A program made the translations under genes and the position numbers. The notes beneath the pieces are model-generated. The model searched no databases. It was not told the DNA's origin and saw nothing but the letters and a program-made list of their open reading frames with translations. Positions 33,801 to 41,684 of a DNA stretch of 45,778 bases are shown piece after piece; the first letter of the stretch is position 1; every line of letters starts with the position of its first letter. Where the stretch lies: the NCBI GenBank assembly GCA_900468625.1, contig UBUL01000045.1, positions 1 through 45,778 on the forward strand. Direction: 5' to 3'. Source of the stretch: Hyphomicrobiales bacterium (GTDB taxonomy: Bacteria; Pseudomonadota; Alphaproteobacteria; Rhizobiales; Rhizobiaceae).

Positions 33801-34499
33801 TCAGCTGCGGCGGCTGATGGTTGCGCCCTTTGCCGAGCCGAATTCGGCGATGACGGTTTCGCCGGCGATCGCGCGCTGGCCTATGGCAACGCGCGGCGAA
33901 GCGCCTTCCGGCAGGAAAATATCGAGGCGCGAGCCGAAGCGGATGAGGCCGATGCGCTCGCCGGCATCGAGTGGCTCGTTCGGATTGACGAAGCAGAGGA
34001 TGCGGCGTGCGACGAGACCGGCAATCTGCACGACGCCGATCTCGCCATGCTTCGTTTCGATGACGAGGCCGTTGCGCTCGTTCTGTTCGCTGGCCTTGTC
34101 CAGCTCCGCATTGAGGAAACTGCCCTGGCGATACGCGATGTTGGTGATGCGCCCGCGCATCGGCGAACGGTTCACATGGCAATCGAAGACATTCATGAAG
34201 ATCGAAATGCGTAGCATCGGATGATGACCGAGATTGAGCTCCGCCGGCGGCGTCACCATCTGCACACCGGAAACCTTGCCGTCGGCGGGCGAGATCGCCA
34301 GATCATCGTCCTGCGGCGTCATGCGTTCGGGATCGCGGAAGAAATAGGCGCACCAGAGCGTCAAGATCAGGCCGATCCAGAAGAGCGGCTTGAAGATCCA
34401 GCCGAGCACCAGTGACGCGACGAAGAAACCTGCAACGAAAGGATAGCCTTCCTTGTGCACCGGAACGATGACGTTGCGCACGCTGTTGAACAAGCTCAT
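33801..34499 (-). CDS. psd: Phosphatidylserine decarboxylase (proenzyme)
   Basis: A 232-residue membrane-associated enzyme of the short Psd type. It decarboxylates phosphatidylserine to phosphatidylethanolamine. The self-cleavage/pyruvoyl site is the GS in GLIRFGSRLDIFLP, near residue 190. N-terminal hydrophobic segments about residues 20-55 anchor it; NVFDCHVNRSP is the conserved His region. Its position directly upstream of pssA gives a complete PE branch. Confidence 0.94.
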   Translation of the reverse strand: MSLFNSVRNVIVPVHKEGYPFVAGFFVASLVLGWIFKPLFWIGLILTLWCAYFFRDPERMTPQDDDLAISPADGKVSGVQMVTPPAELNLGHHPMLRISIFMNVFDCHVNRSPMRGRITNIAYRQGSFLNAELDKASEQNERNGLVIETKHGEIGVVQIAGLVARRILCFVNPNEPLDAGERIGLIRFGSRLDIFLPEGASPRVAIGQRAIAGETVIAEFGSAKGATISRRS

Positions 34500-34804
34500 C
34501 TGTGGCCTACTCCGTTAGGGCAATCTCGCCAAACCGGGTTCCGGTCGCCGGACGAGATTATGCCAGTCAAAAGAATGAGAGCAAGATAAGCGGTCCTGCT
34601 CTGATTACCAGACGAGCGTGACTACAGGCAAATTTTGTCATGGGCAATGCTTTCGCACGTTCGCCCCCCAAAGCAATCCCCGCGGGGTTGGGATGCCGAC
34701 GATCTCTTGTGCTGAAAAGCGTTGCTTGCGGAGGCTTGCTGTCCTGCAGCGAAAAGGCCGCCGGAGGTCTCCGGCGGCCTGCAAAGGTCACGGCAGATCG
34801 AAAA
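34500..34804. other. Intergenic region between acid phosphatase and psd
   Basis: 305 bp with no gene. It contains the phosphatase terminator hairpin (34751-34780) and a CCCCGCGGGG palindrome near 34677-34686. The part next to 34499 should carry the psd promoter, which I cannot locate precisely. Confidence 0.5.
34751..34780 (-). terminator. Intrinsic terminator of acid phosphatase gene
   Basis: Perfect 11-bp stem (34755-34765 with 34770-34780), 4-base loop. Read on the minus strand it is followed by TTTTC. It lies 25 bp after the phosphatase stop. Confidence 0.82.
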
Positions 34805-35503
34805 TCAGAGGCCGAGAACGGCGCGCAGCTCCGCCCTGGCGGCTTCATATTCGCTCTTGTAGTCGTCATGCGTCATGATGGTTTCGGCGATGACGGTGCC
34901 GGCAATGTGCGCGGCTTCGATATCGGAGGCGTAATGGATGCCGCCAACAACGCGGTTATGGCTGTATTCCCAGGCGCGTGCCATGATGGCGGCGCGCTTT
35001 TCCGGTACCATGTTCGAGAGCACGATGCCCATCAGCGTGCCGACCGTGGCGTGGCCGGACGGATAGGAGCCCGACTTGGAGAGCGGCACGATCGGCTTTA
35101 CGAGATCGCTGTAAAGATGCGGACGCGGGCGCTTCCAGACGTCCTTGGCTGGATCGACGACGGCGCCTTCCGTTTCGACGACGCGATCGAAGAAGGCCGA
35201 GAATTTCGGCAGGTTTTCCTTGGTGAATTTCGGATTGCCGATGACGTCCGAGAAGCGCCAGACGTTCTCTTCAGCATCGGCCACGGCGCGCGCGGCCATT
35301 TCCGGCGTGCGGGTCACCTGGATCGTCAGGATTTCGCCGAGTTCGGCCTTCATCTGCGCCGAATCATTCGCAGGCGGCGGCGGCAGCAGATTGAGGAGAT
35401 TGATCTCCTTGGCGTCGGCGAACGGCTTGGCATCCTCGGCGAAAACCGGCGAGGCAAGGCCGACGACGAGCAGCAGGCTTAAAGCTTTGGCAAAAATACG
35501 CAT
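34805..35503 (-). CDS. Class A acid phosphatase (PAP2 superfamily, PhoN-like)
   Basis: A 232-residue exported phosphatase. Signal peptide is residues 1-22 (ending SPVFAE). The conserved KxxxxxxRP block is KDVWKRPRPHLY, then SYPSGHATVGTLM and SHNRVVGGIHYASDIEAAH, giving all catalytic His, Arg and Asp residues. It cleaves phosphomonoesters in the periplasm. I chose ATG 35503 after GGGAG; the frame is open 12 codons upstream. It is separated from psd by a terminator, so probably its own unit, though all are on the minus strand. Confidence 0.93.
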   Translation of the reverse strand: MRIFAKALSLLLVVGLASPVFAEDAKPFADAKEINLLNLLPPPPANDSAQMKAELGEILTIQVTRTPEMAARAVADAEENVWRFSDVIGNPKFTKENLPKFSAFFDRVVETEGAVVDPAKDVWKRPRPHLYSDLVKPIVPLSKSGSYPSGHATVGTLMGIVLSNMVPEKRAAIMARAWEYSHNRVVGGIHYASDIEAAHIAGTVIAETIMTHDDYKSEYEAARAELRAVLGL

Positions 35504-35618
35504 TTGGGGCTCCCTGGGTGTGAGAGCCGTACCTAGCAAGTTGTCATCTCAGCTTCGTGACAGCGGGTGGTGCAAAACGCTTCCGTAAATCTGGCGCGAG
35601 ACTTGCCGGCTTTCGGGC

Positions 35619-37505
35619 TCAGCTTGCCGGCGCCAGCCGGTCGACCACGCCCAGATCGTCGCTTTCGCGCACCTGCTTCAGGTGTTCTTCCGCCTGTGTC
35701 GCCTCGCGCTGGCGGTTCCACATGGAGGCATAGAGCCCGTTTTGCGCCAGCAGGTCGGCATGCGTGCCGCGCTCGGCGATGACGCCGCTCTTCAGCACGA
35801 TGATTTCGTCCGCGCTGATGACGGTCGATAGCCTGTGCGCGATGACCAGCGTGGTGCGGTTCTTGGAAACGACGTCGAGGGAGGCCTGTATTTCGCGCTC
35901 GGTCGTGGTGTCCAGCGCTGAGGTCGCTTCGTCGAGGATCAGAACCGGCGGCGCCTTGAGAATGGTGCGGGCGATCGCGACGCGCTGTTTCTCGCCGCCC
36001 GACAATTTGAGGCCGCGCTCCCCGACCTTGGTATCGAAGCCTTCCGGCAGGTTGCGGATGAATTCGCCGATCTGCGCGATCTCGGCCGCTCCGGTCACTT
36101 CCGCCTCGTTCGCGCCCGGCCGGCCGTAGCGGATATTGTAAGCGATGGTGTCGTTGAAGAGCACGGTATCCTGCGGCACCATGCCGATGACTTTGCGCAG
36201 GCTCTTCTGCGTGACGGTTCGCAGGTCCTGATCGTCGATGGTGATCGTGCCGCTCTGCACGTCGTAGAACCGATAGAGCAGGCGCGATAGCGTCGATTTT
36301 CCGGCACCGGAAGGCCCGACCACCGCAACGGTCTTGCCGGCTGGCACCTCGAAGGAAATACCCTTCAGGATCGGCCGGGCCGGATCGTAGGCGAAATGCA
36401 CGTCCTTGAAGGAGATGGCGCCGTTGTGGATGACGAGCTCTTTGGCGTCGGGCGCATCGATCACCTCGGGCTTGACCTCGAGCAGATCGAACATCTCCTC
36501 GATGTCGGTCAGACCCTGGCGTATCTCGCGATAGACGAAGCCGATGAAATTGAGCGGCACCGAAAGCTGTAGCAGCATGGCGTTGATGAACACGAAATCG
36601 CCAACCGTGTGATGGCCGTTCAGGGCCGACCAGCCGGACATGACCAACATCACTGTCGTACCGAGGCCAAAGATCAAGCCTTGGCCGAAGTTCAGCCAGC
36701 CGAGGGATGTCCAGACGCTGGTAGCAGCCTTCTCGTAGCGCTCCATCGATTGATCGAAGCGCTTTGCCTCCATCTCCTCGTTGCCGAAATATTTGACCGT
36801 CTCGAAGTTCAGGAGCGAATCGATCGCTTTCGTATTGGCGTCGGTATCGCTGTTGTTCATCGTCCGGCGGATGGAGATGCGCCAGTCGCTCGCCTTCACC
36901 GTGAACCAGATGTAGAGCCAGACCGTGACGGCCGTCACGGCGAGATAGGAAAAACCATAGCCGCGCCAGAAGATGATGGCGGTCAGCAGGAATTCGATGA
37001 AGGTCGGAAACGTATTGAGGATCGTGAAGCGGACGATCGTCTCGATGCCCTTGGTGCCGCGCTCGATGATGCGAGAGAGCCCGCCGGTCTTTCGCTCCAG
37101 ATGGAAGCGCAGCGACAGCTCGTGCATGTGCACGAAGGTCCTGTAGGCGAGCTGGCGAACGGCATATTGGCCGACGCTCGCAAACAGCGCATCGCGCAGC
37201 TGGTTGAGGCCGAGCTGGATCAGGCGCGTCAGGTTCGTGGCAACAATCAATGCGATGGCGCCGACCAGGAAAGCCGGCAGAATGCCCTGCATGTCGAGCT
37301 TGCCGTTCAGCGCATCGACGGACCATTTGAAGAAGTAGGGGACCAGCAACAGGAAGAATTTCGAGACCAGCAGGAAGACGGTCGCCCATACGACCCGCAT
37401 CTTCAGGTCCATGCGGCCGGCAGGCCACATATAGGGCCAGAGATTGATGATTGTATTCAATGGATTGCTGGAATCCGCCGATATGGTTTTCTTCTGGCCT
37501 GCCAT
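35619..37505 (-). CDS. Atm1-like ABC half-exporter
   Basis: A 628-residue ABC exporter with a six-helix membrane domain (about residues 25-320) fused to an ATP-binding domain (about 355-600). Walker A is GPSGAGKST, the signature is LSGGEKQRVA and Walker B is VLILDEATSALD. Overall resemblance is to the bacterial Atm1/HMT1 (ABCB7-like) group that exports glutathione conjugates or sulfur species. It acts as a homodimer in the inner membrane. ATG 37505 (MAGQKKTISA) is preferred; the frame is open 29 codons upstream but that stretch looks noncoding. Confidence 0.92.
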   Translation of the reverse strand: MAGQKKTISADSSNPLNTIINLWPYMWPAGRMDLKMRVVWATVFLLVSKFFLLLVPYFFKWSVDALNGKLDMQGILPAFLVGAIALIVATNLTRLIQLGLNQLRDALFASVGQYAVRQLAYRTFVHMHELSLRFHLERKTGGLSRIIERGTKGIETIVRFTILNTFPTFIEFLLTAIIFWRGYGFSYLAVTAVTVWLYIWFTVKASDWRISIRRTMNNSDTDANTKAIDSLLNFETVKYFGNEEMEAKRFDQSMERYEKAATSVWTSLGWLNFGQGLIFGLGTTVMLVMSGWSALNGHHTVGDFVFINAMLLQLSVPLNFIGFVYREIRQGLTDIEEMFDLLEVKPEVIDAPDAKELVIHNGAISFKDVHFAYDPARPILKGISFEVPAGKTVAVVGPSGAGKSTLSRLLYRFYDVQSGTITIDDQDLRTVTQKSLRKVIGMVPQDTVLFNDTIAYNIRYGRPGANEAEVTGAAEIAQIGEFIRNLPEGFDTKVGERGLKLSGGEKQRVAIARTILKAPPVLILDEATSALDTTTEREIQASLDVVSKNRTTLVIAHRLSTVISADEIIVLKSGVIAERGTHADLLAQNGLYASMWNRQREATQAEEHLKQVRESDDLGVVDRLAPAS

Positions 37506-37810
37506 GTCCGTCTCCGGCGAATGATTGGGCAGCCGGGCATCGCAGCGATTGCGTCGCCGACTGGCAAGCCCTCGCAGCCAGGGCATTGCCATGGCGCGAA
37601 GACTATGAGGGTCGGGCGACGCTTATACTATTTTCATCCCGTATAAAAGCGGCGGCCAGGCGTTGCACGCGCCTAGCCGCTCCCGTCGCTTTCAAAAAAC
37701 GAGACGATGCCAGAGCAGTTCCAGGAAAAGTGCGAAGCGGTTTTCCGTCCGGAATTGCGCAAAACGAAAGGATAGAGCGTTTTCGCGATTCGAAGAAAAG
37801 CGAAAGGGCT
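37506..37810. other. Region between LysM gene and ABC exporter
   Basis: 305 bp that holds a terminator-like hairpin (37644-37681) and most of RIME-like copy C (37712-37812). The stretch 37506-37643 next to the exporter start presumably carries its promoter. No gene is seen. Confidence 0.55.
37644..37681 (-). terminator. Probable terminator of LysM gene
   Basis: Bulged GC-rich hairpin: AGCGGC (37648-37653) pairs with GCCGCT (37676-37681) and AGGCG with CGCCT inside. On the minus strand it is followed by TTTTATAC, fitting termination of the LysM transcript downstream of the RIME-like element. Confidence 0.5.
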
Positions 37811-37812
37811 CT
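37712..37812. repeat. RIME-like two-palindrome element, copy C
   Basis: 101 bp from AGAGC (37712) to GGCTCT (37812). It shares AAAAGTGCGAAGCGGTTTT and TCCGGAATTGCG with copy B. It has two palindromic halves: GCAGTTCCAGGAAAA with TTTTCCGTCCGGAATTGC, and AGAGCGTTTTCGC with the GCGAAAGGGCTCT end. Its end overlaps the LysM gene stop codon by two bases. Confidence 0.88.
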
Positions 37813-39859
37813 AAAGATGTTCGCCGGAAAGCCGCTTGCGATGAAGCTCTTCGGCATTGGGCAGCGCGTCCTTCGGCAGGCCGAAGACCTGTCCGGGCAG
37901 GATGCGGTCCGGATTGTTGATCTTGTCTTCGTTGGCCAGGTAGATGGTCGTATAGCGTACCCCGGCGCCATAGATGCGACGCGAAATCTGCCAGAGCGTG
38001 TCGCCGCGACGGATGATGACGGCGTTGGTGTCCTGCGACAGCGGCGCCTGCTCGAGCGTCTTCGGGCCGTTGCCGTTGGAGGCGACTTCCGCATTGGGCT
38101 GTGCCGGCGCCGTCTGGGCGGGCGCGGTGACGACGGCGATCATCTGCTCCAGGCCGGGCAGCGCGGCGCCGACCGATTTCGGGTCCTTCGGCAGAGCAAC
38201 CAGTGCGGCAAGCGCCTTACCGGCAGCGCTGGAAGCATCGGCCGCGGCTTTCTTGACTGCCGCACTGGCGGTGATGGCCGGGCGGAATTCCGAAAGCGAC
38301 TTCAGCGCGATTTCCGTTCCGGATCGGGCTGCCGCAAGCTGTTCCGCATTCGGTTGCCTGCCGTCGGCAAAGAGGCCCTTGAGCAGCGCGAAAGCCTTGC
38401 CGGCACCTTCCTTGAGCTTGGCAAGCTCGCCTTCGTCGAGCGGTATCATGCTCGTGGTCGCCGCCTGCCCTTGGGTGGTGCTTGCGGCCGGCGTTTGGGC
38501 AGCGACCGTCACCTGGTTGCCTTCGGGGCGTGTGAAGTTGACGCTGGCACGCACGATGACCTTGCCGGCCTCGTCGAGCACATCGACGCGAATCTTGTGG
38601 TCGCCGACCGCGAGCGGCATCTTGCCATCGACTACGAAATGGCCGTCGACGCCTGCTGCATTCTCGCCGATAAGCTTGTCGTCGGCATAGGCTTGGACCT
38701 TGGCACCCGGCTTGGTGGTGCCCGCAACGAAGATATGGTCGTTTTCAATTTCCACCGCGTTGACCATCACATCGGGACTCGCGTCCGTCTTTGCCGCCGA
38801 CGGCGCGGTCGTGCCGGCCGCGGGGTTGGCGGATGCGACGGCCGCGCCGTCCTGCTGCGGCTTGGAGTCTGCCGCGGCCGCTGCGCTCTCCGTTGGCTTG
38901 GTCTGTGCACCGGCTGCCGGCATATCGTGCTCGTTCGATGTCACCCGGCCCTGTTTGGAGGAAGGGGCGGTAATGATGCGGCTTGCGGCGCCTGGCTTGG
39001 AGACCATGGCGAGAAGCTGTGTCGAATCGTCCTTGGGTACGGAAATGGTCGCGACTTCTTCGGAGTTGACGGCCTTGCCGTCCTTGCCTGTCGCGCGCAG
39101 CACCAGCTCATGGTCGCCTGGCGGAAGTGGATTGTCGAGCACGGCGGCGAAGTCGCCGCTGGGGCCGACATTGGTCGTCGTGACGACCTTTTCGCCGTCG
39201 ATGATCTCCAGCTTGGCGTTGGGCTCGGCCGAGCCGGCAATGACCGTCGAGCCGTTCGGCTCCACGCGCAATACGTCGAATGATGGTACATGGGGCTTTG
39301 CGGCCGCGCCAGTCTCAGGGGCCGGCTGGCCGGTCAGCGCTGCGAAAGCCTTGTCGATAGCGGCACCGGCGTCGGCGGCGTTGTCAGGCAGGGATTGGAT
39401 GATGCCGAGCGCCTTGCCCGCGCCGTCCTGCACCTTCTTCACCAGCCCCGTCGTCGTAGCGTCGACACCTGCCGGAAGCGCGAAGCCGACGATCGATTGC
39501 AGCGCGGTGATCGCCTTCGTTTTCGCGGCCGCGAAGACATCCGCGGCCGGCGCATTGCCATCCTTGAACAGCGCCTTGAGTTCGGCAAGCGAGGTGGTCG
39601 CCGTGCCCGTCAGCTCGGTCAGCTTCCTGGCGAGGTCCGCGGTGTTGATGGCGGTCGATACGCCATTCTGCGTCGTCTTGGTCGCATTCTGCGCGTTCTC
39701 GTCGATCGTATTCTTCACCGTGTTGCCGGCTTGATTGACGGCATTGCCGATCGGGTTCTTGTCGCCGTTGATGCGGGGCATCACGAAGAAGACCATCAAA
39801 AGGGTCGCAATTGCCAACACCAACAGAGCCAGCCAACCGGCACGGTTCTTCATCATCAT
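37811..39859 (-). CDS. Large LysM-domain envelope protein with duplicated helical module
   Basis: A 682-residue protein anchored by one N-terminal membrane segment (residues 9-27), so mostly periplasmic. Regions in order: polar Asn/Thr-rich linker (30-80); helical module 1 (about 92-177); Ig-like domain 1 (193-276); Ala/Pro-rich linker; Ig-like domain 2 (363-445); helical module 2 (about 482-579); and a C-terminal LysM domain (about 612-661, IIRRGDTLWQISRRIYGAG) that binds peptidoglycan. The two helical modules are a duplication (see findings). Related LysM proteins occur in Rhizobiales with unknown role. Its TAG stop is partly inside a RIME-like element. ATG at 39859 follows GGAGATGA. Confidence 0.9.
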   Translation of the reverse strand: MMMKNRAGWLALLVLAIATLLMVFFVMPRINGDKNPIGNAVNQAGNTVKNTIDENAQNATKTTQNGVSTAINTADLARKLTELTGTATTSLAELKALFKDGNAPAADVFAAAKTKAITALQSIVGFALPAGVDATTTGLVKKVQDGAGKALGIIQSLPDNAADAGAAIDKAFAALTGQPAPETGAAAKPHVPSFDVLRVEPNGSTVIAGSAEPNAKLEIIDGEKVVTTTNVGPSGDFAAVLDNPLPPGDHELVLRATGKDGKAVNSEEVATISVPKDDSTQLLAMVSKPGAASRIITAPSSKQGRVTSNEHDMPAAGAQTKPTESAAAAADSKPQQDGAAVASANPAAGTTAPSAAKTDASPDVMVNAVEIENDHIFVAGTTKPGAKVQAYADDKLIGENAAGVDGHFVVDGKMPLAVGDHKIRVDVLDEAGKVIVRASVNFTRPEGNQVTVAAQTPAASTTQGQAATTSMIPLDEGELAKLKEGAGKAFALLKGLFADGRQPNAEQLAAARSGTEIALKSLSEFRPAITASAAVKKAAADASSAAGKALAALVALPKDPKSVGAALPGLEQMIAVVTAPAQTAPAQPNAEVASNGNGPKTLEQAPLSQDTNAVIIRRGDTLWQISRRIYGAGVRYTTIYLANEDKINNPDRILPGQVFGLPKDALPNAEELHRKRLSGEHL

Positions 39860-40011
39860 TCATCTCCACGCGGCGAAGTCGTCGCAACTCCTGAAATTGC
39901 TAGCGATTTCGCCTGCTTTTACAAGCTTTCTAAGCCATTTTCGCATGTCCCGACACAAGTTTTCCTTTGAAAAATCTTGACTGAGCATCTGCAGCATAGT
40001 TGTTTGCATCC

Positions 40012-40635
40012 ATGACCGACGATTCCACGCCAATTCGAACCATTTGCGTCTATTGCGGCTCAAGGCCGGGACGCGATCCCTCCCATATGGCTGCCGGCCG
40101 CGAACTGGGCAAAAGCATTGCCGAAAACGGCCTGCGGCTGATCTATGGCGGCGGGACGAAGGGCATCATGGGCGCTGTTGCGAGCGGCGTGCTGTCGCAC
40201 GGCGGTCAGGTCACCGGCATCATTCCGGAGTTTCTCGTCGATATGGAAGCGACGCGCCATTCGCTCGGTCAGCTCGACGAACTCATCATAACGCCTGATA
40301 TGCATGCGCGCAAACACGGCATGTTCGAGCGCGCCGACGCCTTCGTGGCATTGCCGGGCGGCATCGGCACCCTGGAGGAGATCGTCGAGATCATGACCTG
40401 GGGTCAGCTCGGCCGTCACGAAAAGCCGATGGTCTTCGCCAATATAAACGGTTTCTGGGACCCGATGATGGAACTCATCCGCCATATGACGGAAGAGGGC
40501 TTCGTGCACACCGCCCATCGCGTCCAACCGCTTGTTATCGACAAGGTGGCCGATATCATTCCGGCGATCCGCAAACACGCCGCGGAAACGCACGGCGACC
40601 GTAGCGGCGAAGAGGCCGTCATCTCCAAGCTTTGA
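40012..40635 (+). CDS. LOG-family cytokinin riboside 5'-monophosphate phosphoribohydrolase
   Basis: A 207-residue Rossmann-type protein. The family motifs GGGTKGIMGA (about residues 45-54) and PGGIGTLEEIVEIMTWGQLG (about 109-128) are complete, with the catalytic Arg/Glu pair in the HARKHGMFERADAF segment. It cleaves the base-ribose bond of nucleoside 5'-monophosphates; in plant-associated bacteria it may release free cytokinins, which is inference. I start at ATG 40012 (MTDDSTPIRT); the frame is open four codons upstream. It is convergent with the RarD-like gene, with a 7-bp-stem hairpin (40646-40652/40662-40668) between them. Confidence 0.93.
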   Translation: MTDDSTPIRTICVYCGSRPGRDPSHMAAGRELGKSIAENGLRLIYGGGTKGIMGAVASGVLSHGGQVTGIIPEFLVDMEATRHSLGQLDELIITPDMHARKHGMFERADAFVALPGGIGTLEEIVEIMTWGQLGRHEKPMVFANINGFWDPMMELIRHMTEEGFVHTAHRVQPLVIDKVADIIPAIRKHAAETHGDRSGEEAVISKL

Positions 40636-40663
40636 TTAAAGATTTGCTAACCATGTCTGTAGG

Positions 40664-41575
40664 TTAGCGCCCTCTGCTCTGACGCAGCATAGACCAGGTG
40701 TAAAGCGCGAGACCGGCCCAGATCAGCGAAAATGCGATGAGCTGCGTTGTGCCGAAGGGTTCCTTGAACAGGAAGACGGCGATGAGGAAGACCATCGTCG
40801 GTACGATGTATTGCATGATGCCGATGGTCGATAACCTGAGCAGCTTCGCGCCGTTGGCGAAGATCATCAACGGCAGCGCAGTCACGAGCCCGCAGCCGAG
40901 CAGAAGCGCGGTATCCGAAACGCCGGTCTGGTAGAAGTGGCCTTCGCCGCGTGCCTCAAGATAGACGATGTAGAGGGCGGCGGGAATGCAAAGCAGCAGC
41001 ACCTCGATGAAGAAGCCTTGATTGGCTCCGACCGGCAGCGTCTTGCGGAAGAAGGCATAGAACCCCCAGGAGAAGGTCAGCGACAGCGCGACCCAGGGCA
41101 GCGTGCCGGCTTTCACCGTCAGGATGACGACTGCGATGGCTGCAAGGCAGATGGCGACGATCTGTGCCGGCGCCAGCTTTTCCTTGAGCAGGATGGCGCC
41201 GAGCGCGATGCTGAACAGCGGATTGATGAAATAGCCAAGCGCAGCGTCGAGCGAATGGCCGGCTCCGATCGCCCAGACATAGGTTCCCCAGTTGATGGTG
41301 ACGAGCGCTGCCGTGAGCGACGCCATAGCGATTGTCCGCGGGTTGCGAAATGCCGCCTTCACGTCACTCAGGCGTCCAAGTACCAGCAACACGATGCCGG
41401 CGACGGGAACCGACCAGACGATGCGGTGGGCGATGACCTCGAAAGCCGGGATATGCGCGAGCGCCTTCATATAGAGCGGCAGAACACCCCAGAAGAGATA
41501 GGCGGTCAGCGCGAAACCGAAGCCGCGGGCAGCGTCGTTGTTCTTGATTTCAGGTTTGACCGCATCGGTGGCCAT
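40664..41575 (-). CDS. RarD-like EamA-family transporter
   Basis: A 303-residue inner-membrane protein with ten predicted helices in two EamA repeats. The N-terminal pattern GFGFALTAYLFWGVLPLYMK, then AFEVIAHRIVWSVP, is diagnostic for RarD within the drug/metabolite transporter superfamily. The substrate is unknown. ATG 41575 is preferred over an upstream in-frame ATG at 41644. It follows cimA by 109 bp on the same strand. Confidence 0.92.
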   Translation of the reverse strand: MATDAVKPEIKNNDAARGFGFALTAYLFWGVLPLYMKALAHIPAFEVIAHRIVWSVPVAGIVLLVLGRLSDVKAAFRNPRTIAMASLTAALVTINWGTYVWAIGAGHSLDAALGYFINPLFSIALGAILLKEKLAPAQIVAICLAAIAVVILTVKAGTLPWVALSLTFSWGFYAFFRKTLPVGANQGFFIEVLLLCIPAALYIVYLEARGEGHFYQTGVSDTALLLGCGLVTALPLMIFANGAKLLRLSTIGIMQYIVPTMVFLIAVFLFKEPFGTTQLIAFSLIWAGLALYTWSMLRQSRGR

Positions 41576-41684
41576 GAATTTTCCCGTCGTCTTTCCATTA
41601 TTCGAGACGGGATTACTCCAATGCGTGCCGCGTGGCCAATTCATTTCCTTGACGGCATCGTCAAGCTTTTTGATAGGCGGCGGA

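Noticed and set aside
35533..37428. 631-codon frame shifted against the ABC exporter
   Set aside because: Same strand, wrong frame; the exporter frame has Walker A, signature and Walker B motifs.
37451..39283. 610-codon plus-strand frame antisense to the LysM gene
   Set aside because: Arg/Gly/Cys-rich translation typical of a shadow frame; the minus-strand LysM protein has clear domains.
40646..40668. Bidirectional terminator between the LOG and RarD-like genes
   Set aside because: The 7-bp stem overlaps the RarD-like stop codon and lacks a T run on the plus side; not strong enough to list as a terminator.
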